A stretch of DNA of 39,636 bases from Paraburkholderia sp. Ac-20340. GTDB taxonomy: Bacteria > Pseudomonadota > Gammaproteobacteria > Burkholderiales > Burkholderiaceae. Location: positions 1 through 39,636 of the forward strand of contig NZ_JAAGPR010000054.1 in NCBI RefSeq assembly GCF_017104965.1, in the 5' to 3' direction. Both the position numbers and the translations under genes were made by a program. Below the pieces are notes generated by a model, which did not search any database, had not been told where the DNA came from, and saw only the letters and a list, made by a program, of their open reading frames with translations. This document shows, piece by piece, positions 17,093 through 25,691 of the stretch (positions within the stretch are counted from its first letter, which is position 1; every line of letters begins with the position of its first letter).

Positions 17093-17968
17093 TCAATAAA
17101 CCGATGCCATACCAGGTGGTCGATGCTTGAAGCGCCGGTGCACCCAGTAATACTGCTCGGGATATTTAACGACCTGCTCCTCGAGAAACGCATTCATGCG
17201 GCGTGCGTCGACCACATCACACCCCGATGGGAAATTCGCGAGCGGCTCGAAAATCGTCAACTTATATCCCTGATAGTTCGGGAGCACCTCAGTCACGAAT
17301 GGAACGACCCGCGCGCGTCCCAGTTTCGCGAGACGCGAAACAGCGGTTAGCGTGCAGGCGGGAACGCCGAAGAACGGGACAAAAACTGAGTTGTCCACGC
17401 CCTGGTCCATGTCTGCCGCGAGCATGACGGGTTTGCCGGAACGTAACAATCCCACGATCCTTTTGGCGCTGGTCGCGCGTTCGATCATCTCTGCCCCGAA
17501 GCGCCCGCGTTGTCGCCTGGCCAGCGCACATAGGGCCGTGCTTGACATACGTGTGTACAGCGAGGCAACCGGTAGGCGGGTCGAGTAGAGCATGCAACCG
17601 ACCTCGATGCCCACGAAGTGAAACCCCATAAAGATGGTGGGCGGGGCCGCGTCGTCGTCCAGATCAATTTTGCTTTCGATCTGAACGATGTCCCGGATCG
17701 CCTGCGCACTGCCGAACCACTGGATGCCTCGCTCGAGATAACTGCGAACAACGTGGCGGAAGTGCTCTCTTGCGAGCTGCTGAAGTTCGCTGCTGGTTTT
17801 CTCGGGGAAGCAGAGACGCAAGTTCACAAGGACGATATGCTTGCGGCGGCTGGGAACAGCATACAGCGCAGTGCCGATCACCATCCCAAGCCTTGCGACG
17901 AATTGATAAGGAAGTATCGAAAGCGTACGTAGCAACGCCACGATGAACACGAAACCGAGGCGTTTCAA
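17093..17968 (-). CDS. LpxL/LpxM-like lysophospholipid/lipid A acyltransferase
   Basis: A 291-aa inner-membrane acyltransferase of the HtrB/LpxL family that transfers an acyl chain to lipid A precursor or a similar lipid. One membrane anchor is at residues about 7-27. The HX4E catalytic motif is H117...E122 (MGFHFVGIE), and PVMLAADMDQG plus PFFGVPA are typical later motifs. I place the start at a TTG (17968) preceded by AGAGGGGA, because the family begins here; an ATG at 18061 would add 31 charged residues. It is a lone copy in AT-richer DNA, which suggests an accessory surface-modification gene. Confidence 0.85.
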   Translation of the reverse strand: MKRLGFVFIVALLRTLSILPYQFVARLGMVIGTALYAVPSRRKHIVLVNLRLCFPEKTSSELQQLAREHFRHVVRSYLERGIQWFGSAQAIRDIVQIESKIDLDDDAAPPTIFMGFHFVGIEVGCMLYSTRLPVASLYTRMSSTALCALARRQRGRFGAEMIERATSAKRIVGLLRSGKPVMLAADMDQGVDNSVFVPFFGVPACTLTAVSRLAKLGRARVVPFVTEVLPNYQGYKLTIFEPLANFPSGCDVVDARRMNAFLEEQVVKYPEQYYWVHRRFKHRPPGMASVY

Positions 17969-18106
17969 AGATTGTCCCCTCTGGATAAAAAAGTGCGAAA
18001 AGTGCCGCGGAACGCCATGCATTTGCCCGGCGCGTGATGACATCTTTAATGTTGGGCCCATGACATTGTTGAGCGTGCCAGTAAGGGCGGCCCATCAGCT
18101 CTGCCG

Positions 18107-18661
18107 CTAACCAGAAGCCGACACATTCAGCTCTCCGAGCTTGAGCGCCGATTTCCCGCTACGCGAAGATATGACTGCCGGTACAGGTCGAATCAACTCA
18201 TGCACCATCGATTCGATATCCTCGAACGGAACAGATCGTGCATTCAGACCGCTAGACTCAAATCGTCCAACCGCCACGACGATCTGTCGTTGTACGACCG
18301 AGAAATCAATTGAATTCCAGTGTTCGGTCGAATCAGCAGCCATGAAGCCATCGAAACTTCGCGCGTGAACTGAATATTTCAGAGTGGTCTTGCACTCGGT
18401 ACGCTCAGTGCCGTGGCTATAGAGGGTGCTTGATATTCCTTCCTCGTGCAGAGAAATCTCGATAGCCCGAAGAAGATCGCCCGATGGCACCGATTCATTA
18501 ACATCTACGCAAACATGGTTCGTGGTCACCGGTAATCCACTCACTGAGACCCTTGGTGGTTGAACACTGCTGCAACCAAACAGAACAGTGGACGTTATCA
18601 AAATCGCAAAGAGCTTTGCTGGCGACGGATAGATTAAAAATGCGTTATTAGAGAGGGGCAT
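18107..18661 (-). CDS. Lipoprotein, possibly Sbal_3080-like
   Basis: A 184-aa protein (TTG at 18694 is an alternative start giving 195 aa). A signal segment LFAILITSTVLFGC ends in a lipobox (LFGC), so it should be anchored in the outer or inner membrane. The mature domain contains KYSVHARSFDGFMAADSTEHWNSIDFSVVQRQ, vaguely like Sbal_3080-type lipoproteins; I hold this loosely. It precedes the LpxL-like acyltransferase on the same strand by 139 bp. Composition is AT-richer than the window average. Confidence 0.7.
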   Translation of the reverse strand: MPLSNNAFLIYPSPAKLFAILITSTVLFGCSSVQPPRVSVSGLPVTTNHVCVDVNESVPSGDLLRAIEISLHEEGISSTLYSHGTERTECKTTLKYSVHARSFDGFMAADSTEHWNSIDFSVVQRQIVVAVGRFESSGLNARSVPFEDIESMVHELIRPVPAVISSRSGKSALKLGELNVSASG

Positions 18662-19235
18662 TCGTTTGCTGCTACTCAACAAGTTATTCTTCAATTGGCT
18701 ACCAGCCAGAATCTGGCGCTTGACATGCGATTACACAACCGAGTGCTCCAATTGCACCCACAGATCCCACGCCGGCTCCCAGTGCTTCGCTTAAGGATAA
18801 AAAATAACTTGAGAAACACACCGTACCTTAGAGTTGGCTTCTTGTTTGCCGGGCATAAGATACCGTTTTCGCATCAATGCAAAATAAGGATGTCGATGCT
18901 GGAATGGATGCTACTTACAAGATATTACTTTTCAAATTCATTGCGTATTTGTATGAATAACTCGCGCCGAAATATTGAATAATAGTTATTGTCATTCATT
19001 GTTGATCGTTCGGAATCGGAGCGTGTTGGTTGTGAGATTCAAGCGGTTTTTCACGGAATAAATTCTATTTATGACGAAAATGTAATCGCCGGGTAATGCT
19101 GATGTCATCATTCGATGAATGCCGCCGTATTGCAGATTGGCGCCTTCCATTGAGTTTGAAATGTTTCGTCATGATTGCGTGTCGATCCGTCCGGCAGTGA
19201 TTGAATACGCTCGCCCGGTACCCTGGATGTCGGGA
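18662..19235. other. AT-rich intergenic region without a convincing gene
   Basis: About 570 bp of markedly AT-rich DNA, with the lowest GC at about 18780-19090. ORFs on either strand here are short, lack ribosome sites and have unlikely composition. It holds the upstream region of the lipoprotein gene. No tRNA, repeat or integrase remnant was recognised. Confidence 0.5.
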
Positions 19236-19265
19236 CAAAAAAAGCCCCGAACAATGTCGGGGCTT
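19236..19265 (-). terminator. Rho-independent terminator of GGDEF-EAL gene
   Basis: On the minus strand, AAGCCCCGA pairs with TCGGGGCTT (19257-19265 and 19242-19250) across a 6-nt loop, followed by TTTTT. It lies about 90 bp beyond the stop of the GGDEF-EAL gene. Confidence 0.85.
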
Positions 19266-19355
19266 GAAACGATGATGCTGGCGAGGGCAGCCGTGAGGGC
19301 CAACGCGTGCCTCGAACGCGTCATGCGCTCGCGCTCCCCAGGCTCCCATCGTCCC

Positions 19356-21722
19356 TCAAGCGGCTTCCGGCCAAGGCAGGTCGGGCGATGCCCAGTCCAG
19401 TTCGACGGCGAGCAAGACTTGCTGGCTATTGATCTCGATGGCGATCGAAGCGATCACGCACAGGCAGCCCGTCAGCGGCGAGAGCATTGGGCCGGAGTAG
19501 ACCGCCTGGCCGTTGTTGCGCGTGGCTTTCCAGAAGAACGCGCGATGGTCCCAGCGGCCGCCGGCCGCGTCGCTGCCGTTGTGCAGGCTCAGCGGCGGGT
19601 CGGTGCGCGCCGCGCCGCGCGCTTCGAACAGCGTGGGCCGGCCAGTCGGGCCGAGCACGAAGGCGCGCACGCATTGCGGCCCGGCCAGCAGTTTCGCCAG
19701 CGATTCGGGATAGGGGACGCCGGACTGCACCTGGCGGCTTGCTTCCGCGAGGTCGGTGAGCCACGGGCGGATTGCGCCGTCGAAGCGGCTCATGCGCACC
19801 GCGCGCGCTTCGGCGGCAATATCGAAAGCATGGTCGATGCGCGTGGGCGTGGTGTCGGCGGGCGCCAGCGAAGCGTTCGGGCGCCCGAGCAGAAAGCCTT
19901 GGGCGATATCGACTTTCGCCTCGACGGCCAGCACGAGTTCTTCGGTCGTCTCCACGCCTTCGACCACCACGACGATATCGGCCTGATGCAGCAGCGTGAC
20001 CATATCGCGCAACAAAGGGCGGCCCGAGCGGCGATTGCGCGCGCGGATCAGTTCGCCATCCAGTTTCACGAGGTCGGGCTGGATGCGCAGCAGGCGGTCG
20101 AGATTCGAGTAGCGCGCGCCAAAGTCGTCCACGGCGATCAGGAAGCCGCAGTCGCGATAGCGGTTCGCGGCCAGCGAGAGCGCGTCCGGGCAGGCATCGT
20201 CGGACTCGAGCAGTTCCAGCACGATATCGCCGGGCGCGAGACCCGCTGCGTCGACCATGCGCGCGAGTTCGGTGTCGTAACCCGTGCGGATGAAAGTCGA
20301 GGGCAGGATGTTCAGGAACAGCCGCGCGCCTTCCGGCAGTCGGCCCGCGGCGCTTTGCAGATGGCAGCGATGCGCGAGCACATCGAGTTCGCGTAATTCG
20401 GCCGGCGTGAGGCCGCCGAACAGCACGACTGGCGGCACGAGGCCGCCGTGATCGTCTTCGCCGCGCAGCAGCGCCTCTACGCCGATCAGCTTTTCGCGCG
20501 GCAGGCTCCAGAGCGGCTGGAAATGCGATAGCAGCGTGACGTCGCGCCAGCGCAGGCGTTGCGCTGGTTGCGGCGCGCTGGCCTGCTGAACGGCGTCGTT
20601 CGCGGCCGTGTTGCGCACGGTCACCAGCGAGGTGCCGCGCTCGAATGCCAGCTGATTGCGCCCGGCCTGCTTGGCGCGGAATAGCGCTTCGTCGGCGCGT
20701 TCGAGCAGCGCGGCGAGATTGTCGTCGATATCGTCGTCGGTAATTTCAGCGCGCATTTGCGCCACGCCGATGCTCACGGTCACGAAGCCGTCGGGCCGCG
20801 CGATCTGCGAAACCACATGGCGCAGCGACTGGGCCAGGCCCGCGATGGGCGTGGGCGCCTGTTCTTCCACCAGCACGACGAATTCCTCGCCGCCCATGCG
20901 GGCGATCAGCGCGCCTTCGGGCGCGTGCTGCACGATCGCATCGGCTACGTTCTGCAGCGCCTTGTCGCCCGCGCCATGGCCGAACTGTTCGTTGATCGAC
21001 TTGAACTGGTCGACATCGACAAACAGCAGGGCGACGGGGCGGCCCGCTTTGCGGCGCGCGTCGATAAAACTGGCGGCTTCGTCGAGAAAGGCGCGCCGGT
21101 TCAGCACGCCGGTCAAGGCATCGGTGGCGGCGAGCCTGGTGAGCGTTTCTTCGAGCCGGAACTGGCGATAGCGGAAGTGATAGAAGCCGAAATGAAACAC
21201 CACGGCCGTCGCGAACGCGATCACGACCCATACGGCGAAGATCGCGAGTTGCGCGGCGTCGTGCGGCAGGCTGAATACGAAGGGCAGCGTCGCGGCGTAA
21301 TAACCCACGCTGCCCACCGCGAAATGGCGCGGCGTGAGCCAGAGCGGCGCGGCGCACAGCGTAATGGCCACGACGGCGGGTGTCATCCAGGCGAGCTTGT
21401 CGTCGGTGCCTTGCACGAGCGCGTTGGCCGCCAGTTGCATGATCACCACATAGGCCACGCCGATAAAGCCGAATTGCGCCGTCGTACGCGAGCGCGGAAT
21501 GGCCAGCACCAGCAGCACGAGCAGCAGGCCGGCGATCGCCGTGATCCAGAACGGGAACGGCGCGCTGAACAGTTGCGCGCGCGCCACCGCGAACAGCGTA
21601 AAGGCGCCGATCGACAGCGACATGGTGACGAACGAAAGCGGGCGCTGATGCTCGAGCGAGCGCGCATGAAATCGATTTCGTTCGGCCGCGTTGGCCGGGG
21701 AAGCAAAGACGGAAAACCGCAT
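19356..21722 (-). CDS. Membrane GGDEF-EAL protein with C-terminal sensory-like domain
   Basis: A 788-aa bifunctional cyclic-di-GMP protein. The N-terminal about 200 residues carry several membrane helices. The GGDEF domain has an intact GGEEF (277-281), so diguanylate cyclase activity is possible; an RxxD inhibitory site is not visible just upstream. The EAL domain starts E416-A-L-L-R and keeps LFLNILPS, ELLESDD, AVDDFGARYSN, KLD, EGVE and AQGFLLGRP, so phosphodiesterase activity is plausible. The last about 130 residues (AVYSGPMLSPLTG...SIAIEI...VELDW) resemble the YkuI C-terminal PDC-like domain. The start at 21722 has GGAG upstream. It is divergent from the VOC gene. Confidence 0.9.
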   Translation of the reverse strand: MRFSVFASPANAAERNRFHARSLEHQRPLSFVTMSLSIGAFTLFAVARAQLFSAPFPFWITAIAGLLLVLLVLAIPRSRTTAQFGFIGVAYVVIMQLAANALVQGTDDKLAWMTPAVVAITLCAAPLWLTPRHFAVGSVGYYAATLPFVFSLPHDAAQLAIFAVWVVIAFATAVVFHFGFYHFRYRQFRLEETLTRLAATDALTGVLNRRAFLDEAASFIDARRKAGRPVALLFVDVDQFKSINEQFGHGAGDKALQNVADAIVQHAPEGALIARMGGEEFVVLVEEQAPTPIAGLAQSLRHVVSQIARPDGFVTVSIGVAQMRAEITDDDIDDNLAALLERADEALFRAKQAGRNQLAFERGTSLVTVRNTAANDAVQQASAPQPAQRLRWRDVTLLSHFQPLWSLPREKLIGVEALLRGEDDHGGLVPPVVLFGGLTPAELRELDVLAHRCHLQSAAGRLPEGARLFLNILPSTFIRTGYDTELARMVDAAGLAPGDIVLELLESDDACPDALSLAANRYRDCGFLIAVDDFGARYSNLDRLLRIQPDLVKLDGELIRARNRRSGRPLLRDMVTLLHQADIVVVVEGVETTEELVLAVEAKVDIAQGFLLGRPNASLAPADTTPTRIDHAFDIAAEARAVRMSRFDGAIRPWLTDLAEASRQVQSGVPYPESLAKLLAGPQCVRAFVLGPTGRPTLFEARGAARTDPPLSLHNGSDAAGGRWDHRAFFWKATRNNGQAVYSGPMLSPLTGCLCVIASIAIEINSQQVLLAVELDWASPDLPWPEAA

Positions 21723-21863
21723 GACTCGCACTCCGGCGATTTGTCGGACGAAAGGAGGCGCCCAGTATAGCCGCCGTGGATGCTTTGCGGATATGCGCGT
21801 CAAAAGACGGCGCGGCGGCCAGAAGCTCGTGCGCCCGGAAGTCGCAAATTGGCCGTATAGAAT

Positions 21864-21886
21864 GGGCTCGAATATAACTTGAGCCC
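21864..21886. promoter_or_regulatory. Inverted repeat before VOC gene
   Basis: GGGCTC (21864-21869) and GAGCCC (21881-21886) flank an AT-rich 11-bp spacer directly before the VOC start. A TATAGAAT -10-like element overlaps at about 21856. It could be an operator or a 5' hairpin. Confidence 0.3.
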
Positions 21887-21891
21887 ATGCG

Positions 21892-22305
21892 ATGCAATTA
21901 CTCGACCATGTATCGATCGGCGTGCCCGATCTGGACGCAGCCCGTCCGTTTTATGACGCCATCATGACAGCGCTCGGTGCCTGCAAGGTCTATGACCGGC
22001 CTGCGGCGCTCGGCTACGGAGAACGTTGCGATGCCAACGATCTGACTTCGACTTGCCTCGCCGTGTATCTGGATGCCAGCGGCGATACCCGCGAAATCGC
22101 GCCAAACAAGCGCCATTGGTGCTTCAAGGCGCAATCGCGCGCTGAGGTCGACGCCTTCTTCGAAGCCGGGCTCGCAGCGGGCGGACGCTCGGACGGCGAA
22201 CCCGGTTTGCGCGAACATTATCATCGCGATTACTACGCGGCGTTTCTTGTCGATCCGGCGGGCAATCGCGTCGAAGCGGTCTGTCATGCGGCCAGCGCGC
22301 CTTGA
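21892..22305 (+). CDS. VOC (glyoxalase/bleomycin-resistance) family protein
   Basis: A 137-aa VOC-superfamily protein built of paired beta-alpha-beta-beta-beta modules. LDHVSIGVPDLDAARPFYD at the N-terminus and HRDYYAAFLVDPAGNRVEAVCH at the C-terminus are diagnostic, with H6 and E130-region residues as likely metal ligands. Family members bind a divalent metal and do lyase, dioxygenase or drug-binding work; the specific role is unknown. It overlaps a hairpin at its stop that is shared with the convergent gene. Confidence 0.9.
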   Translation: MQLLDHVSIGVPDLDAARPFYDAIMTALGACKVYDRPAALGYGERCDANDLTSTCLAVYLDASGDTREIAPNKRHWCFKAQSRAEVDAFFEAGLAAGGRSDGEPGLREHYHRDYYAAFLVDPAGNRVEAVCHAASAP

Positions 22306-22316
22306 TGCGCTGGCCG
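22289..22316. terminator. Hairpin between convergent genes
   Basis: CGGCCAGCGC (22289-22298) pairs with GCGCTGGCCG (22307-22316), a 10-bp stem spanning the VOC stop codon. No T tract follows, so it may be a weak terminator or 3' protective hairpin. Confidence 0.45.
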
Positions 22317-22317
22317 T

Positions 22318-22737
22318 CTAGCGCTCCCAGGGCGCATCGCGGCCGCTGCGCGCGAAATGCGCGAGGCGCTCCTGCGCCTTGAGTACCGTAAATACCGGCG
22401 CGCGGCGCAATTGCCGCTCGTGCAGATCGAGCAGCCAGGCCGCGAGCGCCTTGTCGTCTTCGCGCAGCGCGTAGAGATCGAGATCGGTATCGTGCGTGGT
22501 GCTGCCGATCATTCGTTCGATGTCCTTAAATTCTGTGTGATCGGCATGACAGATTCCCGCGTCGCATAAGAACCAGGTCAGATACGCCGTTTCGATCAGC
22601 ACGGCCAGTTGATGGCCATTGCCTTTGCCGCACAGCAGGGCTGCAAGCGCGAGGTGGATACGCAGCAGGCGCTCCTGGATCGCCGTGGGCGACCCGGGCA
22701 ACAACATCGACTTACTGAGGGGTTTCTTGCCGTACAT
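22318..22737 (-). CDS. Hypothetical protein after SLT-VirB9 gene
   Basis: A 139-aa protein of unknown function, MYGKKPLSKSMLLPG at the start, mostly helical, with a hydrophobic core (HLALAALLCG; LIETAYLTWFLCDAG) but no clear membrane helix or signal. It lies 18 bp after the SLT-VirB9 gene, so it is likely co-transcribed. I do not recognise a domain. Confidence 0.7.
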   Translation of the reverse strand: MYGKKPLSKSMLLPGSPTAIQERLLRIHLALAALLCGKGNGHQLAVLIETAYLTWFLCDAGICHADHTEFKDIERMIGSTTHDTDLDLYALREDDKALAAWLLDLHERQLRRAPVFTVLKAQERLAHFARSGRDAPWER

Positions 22738-22755
22738 GGTGCCGTTCAGTCGATG

Positions 22756-23988
22756 TCATTTCGTCACGTACCACAGGGCGCTCGTGCCCGGGTTTGCGTT
22801 CGTGTTGGTGCTGTTCGTGTCGCTCTTTGCGGGTGCCGATGGCTTGTTGACCGACGGTGTTTGTGCGACCGGCCACGTTGCCCCGGCAGCAGGCGGCGTG
22901 GCCTGTGCCTCGGTCTGCACCGCGGTACGCGCCGGCTCCTGTGCTTTTGTCTGCACCTGGGCGGCCTGGCGCGGCACGTTGAGATACCAGAGCGCATCGG
23001 TCGAAGGCGCGGCCGCTTTATCGGTCTTATCGGCTTTATCGGCCTTATTGCTCTTTGCCGCCGTATTCTGCGCGCCAGGCGAAGCCGGGCGGCCCGCATC
23101 GGCGTTCGCGGTTTTTTGCGCCCGTGCCTCGGACGTGCCGATCTGGAAAATCAGCGTGCGTTCCGCCGATGAGATCACCGCATAGGGCGGCTGCGCTTCC
23201 CAGCGCAACAGCACGCGCCCGCGCGGCGTGTCCGCGAAGATCGCGGGCGGGCGTTTCATGTCGCTGAACTGCACGTAGATCTTCGCGCCGTCGTCGAATA
23301 CCTGTACGGGCTTGGCGTCGTCCGCGCCGGTCACGGCCCAGCCGAAGCTGTAGGCGCCGGGCGCCACGCCTTGCGCGATCGCCTGCGAGGCCGGCAGCGC
23401 AGCGGGCGCCGACTGCGTGGTGCGCGGCGCGTTCATGCGGACCTGCGTGACTTCGAGATTCGAAAACGGGTTGTAGCCGCCCGCGGGCGGCGTGTAGGAG
23501 GGCGGGAGGATAGGCATGGGCGAGTCCGGCGAACGGGTGATGGATTGCGCGGTGGCGTAGACCTTTTGCGCGTAGGCCAGGCGCTTTTCGGGCGAGGCGG
23601 CGTTGTACGCACCGATCGCATTCCATGTCGGGCCGAACTGGCGGATGTTTTCCGCGAGAATCCAGGCGGCGACGTAGGCGTTCGTGCAGGGATCGTAAAG
23701 GCTCTGTTCGGTGATGCCCACCTGCGCGAGGCGCGGCAACCAGGAACTGTTGATCTGCATGAGGCCGATATCGACCGTGCCGTTGCTGTTGCGATTGACG
23801 ACGTTGGTCTGGGTGCCGGATTCCACCTGCGCAATGGCGCGCATCAGGCTCACGTTGACGTGCTGGAACGCGGCCGCGTCGTCGATGCAATCGGCGAAGG
23901 CGAGGCCGGGCGCGGCGCTCAGGAACGCGGCGAGCGCGAGCAGGCGGGGCGGAACAGGGCGTAGCGAGGGCGTGGTCGGGTACTGCAT
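22756..23988 (-). CDS. Lytic transglycosylase fused to VirB9/TrbG-like domain
   Basis: A 410-aa exported protein. A signal peptide ends near residue 32 (AFA-DC). Residues 33-150 form a VirB1/IagB-type lytic transglycosylase domain with catalytic E56 (AQVESGTQ), followed by DIGLMQINSSWL and WNAIGAYNA. Residues about 205-300 resemble the VirB9/TrbG/CagX domain (PVQVFDDGAKIYVQF, RPPAIFADT, AERTLIFQIG). Residues 315-410 are a low-complexity Lys/Asp/Ala/Thr tail with KADKADKTDKA repeats. These are usually separate components of type IV secretion, and no other such genes are nearby. Confidence 0.82.
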   Translation of the reverse strand: MQYPTTPSLRPVPPRLLALAAFLSAAPGLAFADCIDDAAAFQHVNVSLMRAIAQVESGTQTNVVNRNSNGTVDIGLMQINSSWLPRLAQVGITEQSLYDPCTNAYVAAWILAENIRQFGPTWNAIGAYNAASPEKRLAYAQKVYATAQSITRSPDSPMPILPPSYTPPAGGYNPFSNLEVTQVRMNAPRTTQSAPAALPASQAIAQGVAPGAYSFGWAVTGADDAKPVQVFDDGAKIYVQFSDMKRPPAIFADTPRGRVLLRWEAQPPYAVISSAERTLIFQIGTSEARAQKTANADAGRPASPGAQNTAAKSNKADKADKTDKAAAPSTDALWYLNVPRQAAQVQTKAQEPARTAVQTEAQATPPAAGATWPVAQTPSVNKPSAPAKSDTNSTNTNANPGTSALWYVTK

Positions 23989-24632
23989 GATTGGTCTGGT
24001 CTATGCGCGAGAGTTCGCCGTGCGGCGGCGATCGTTTTTCTTCGCAGTGACATTCCCCGGTCGTGGTGGTTTTAAATCGCGCTGCGCATTCGAAGACAAG
24101 GCTGCGCGAATTTCGCTTTGGTCAATTTTTGCCGGTTTGTCACCGGCAGGTATTTTATGCTGATTTTGTTCTTCTCGCGCCACGATATTGGACGCGGTTC
24201 GGCATTTTAATTTGAATCGACCGGATTGCGATAGATGGTGAAGTGAATAATATGGCTTATGGATTTTGTAAATGGCTTTCAGGCCGCGGCGGGCGGCTCG
24301 GGCGACCGCCGCGGGCGGCTGGCGCTGCCTTGCATTGCCGGTGGATATTCGCCGGTAATTTATCCCGTCATATGCCGATCGCATCGAATGACGGCATTTT
24401 TTTCGTGAATTTCCGAAATATTCCGAGTTGTTAAATTGATTTAATTTCAGGTTCCGATCTGAAAAGCCGTGGGCTTTATTCCGGCTAAATAGGTTCGGGA
24501 AACGTCCGGCGATGTCCGGCGATGTCCCAATCCGCCAGGCGACTGTCATCCACGATCAAGCGCGGCGCGCATCGAAGCCGAACAATAAGGCGCATTCCCA
24601 CCGATCGTCTGCTCGCCACCTGGAGATTCCCC
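23989..24632. other. AT-rich intergenic region with orphan plus-strand terminator
   Basis: About 640 bp without a convincing protein gene; ORFs in it (24001-24549 minus and 24243-24434 plus) are basic, repetitive and lack ribosome sites. CCGTCAT (24365-24371) and ATGACGG (24388-24394) form a hairpin followed by CATTTTTTT on the plus strand. No plus-strand gene ends just before it, so a small RNA may be made upstream. GTCCGGCGAT occurs twice in tandem at about 24503-24524. Confidence 0.5.
24365..24403 (+). terminator. Rho-independent terminator without an upstream gene
   Basis: A 7-bp stem (24365-24371 with 24388-24394) is followed by a seven-T tract at 24397-24403. No plus-strand protein gene precedes it within the window segment. 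It may end a small RNA, or an alternative fold of the leader of the BKACE gene at 24633. Confidence 0.5.
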
Positions 24633-25691
24633 ATGAACTTTCTCGACGGCCATCTTTTCCCCGAGAACCAGCCGCCGCTGATCATCACCGCCGCGCCCTA
24701 TGCGCCCGGCTGGCTGCCCGGCGATTTTCCCGATGACATTCCCGTGACGATGGAGGCGCAGATCCAGAAGGCCGTCGATTGCTACAACGCGGGCGCGACG
24801 GTGCTGCATCTGCATGTGCGCGAACTCGACGGCAAGGGCAGCAAGCGGCTATCGCAATTCAATGCGCTGATTGCCGGTGTGCGCCGGGCGGTGCCGCAGA
24901 TGATCATCCAGGTGGGCGGATCGATCTCATTCGCGCCGGAAAACGAAGGGCAGGCTGCGCAATGGCTGTCCGACGACACGCGCCATATGCTCGCCGATCT
25001 CGAACCCGCGCCGGACCAGGTCACGGTGACGGTCAACACCTCGCAGATGAACGTGACCGATCAGGCCGAAGACGCTGATTTCAAGGGCACCTCGCGCGAG
25101 CATCCCGCGATCTTCGGCGCCTATAAGGAAATGACGGTTCCGGCCCAGCCGGGATGGGTCGAGGAACACGTGCGCCGTCTCACGGCGAAGGGTATTCAGA
25201 GCGCGTTCCAGTGCTACAACCTCAACAGCTTCGAGTCGGTCGAGCGGCTGATGCGGCGCGGCTTCTACAAAGGGCCGCTGGTGATGAACTGGGTCGCGAT
25301 TGCGGGCGGCATGGATACGCCCAGCGTCTATAGCCTCGCCAATTTCATGCGCGCGGTGCCCGATGGCGCGGTGGTCACGGTGGAAAGCAACGTGCGCAAT
25401 GTGCTGCCCGTGAACATGATGGGCATTGCGATGGGCCTGCACGTGCGCTGCGGTATCGAAGACTGTTTGTGGAACCAGGCGCGCACGGCAAAAATGAGTA
25501 CCGTAAAGCAGATCGAGCAACTGGTGCGCATCGCACGCGAGTTCGGCCGCGATATCGCTACGGCGAAAGAGGCACGCGAGATATCGCGCATCGGCGTGTT
25601 TTACGACACGGTCGAAGCATCGCTGCTCGCGAATGGCTTTGCGCCGAATCGCCAAGGCGCGAATCAGGGCTTTCTGCGCAAAAGCGCATGA
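24633..25691 (+). CDS. BKACE family (DUF849) beta-keto acid cleavage enzyme, paralogue 1
   Basis: A 352-aa TIM-barrel enzyme of the 3-keto-5-aminohexanoate cleavage (Kce/BKACE) family, which condenses a beta-keto acid with acetyl-CoA and splits it. Metal ligands H59 and H61 (HLHVR) and the R272...E276-D277 triad (HVRCGIED) match the R, E and D residues of Kce. It is longer than the usual roughly 270-310 residues. A second copy of equal length lies at 29255. Its TGA overlaps the next gene's ATG. The substrate is unknown. An AT-rich region of about 640 bp lies upstream. Confidence 0.93.
   Translation: MNFLDGHLFPENQPPLIITAAPYAPGWLPGDFPDDIPVTMEAQIQKAVDCYNAGATVLHLHVRELDGKGSKRLSQFNALIAGVRRAVPQMIIQVGGSISFAPENEGQAAQWLSDDTRHMLADLEPAPDQVTVTVNTSQMNVTDQAEDADFKGTSREHPAIFGAYKEMTVPAQPGWVEEHVRRLTAKGIQSAFQCYNLNSFESVERLMRRGFYKGPLVMNWVAIAGGMDTPSVYSLANFMRAVPDGAVVTVESNVRNVLPVNMMGIAMGLHVRCGIEDCLWNQARTAKMSTVKQIEQLVRIAREFGRDIATAKEAREISRIGVFYDTVEASLLANGFAPNRQGANQGFLRKSA

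Noticed and set aside
18695..18982. 95-codon plus-strand ORF in the AT-rich gap
   Set aside because: No ribosome site and unlikely composition; no domain recognised.
21841..21854. GGCCAATTTGCGAC on the minus strand, like the LuxR-regulon motif
   Set aside because: The first base and the end differ from the consensus, and no -10-like hexamer lies at the expected distance on the minus strand. It is probably chance.
24001..24549. 182-codon minus-strand ORF
   Set aside because: It is very basic, has no ribosome site and no recognisable domain, and covers what looks like promoter and terminator DNA.
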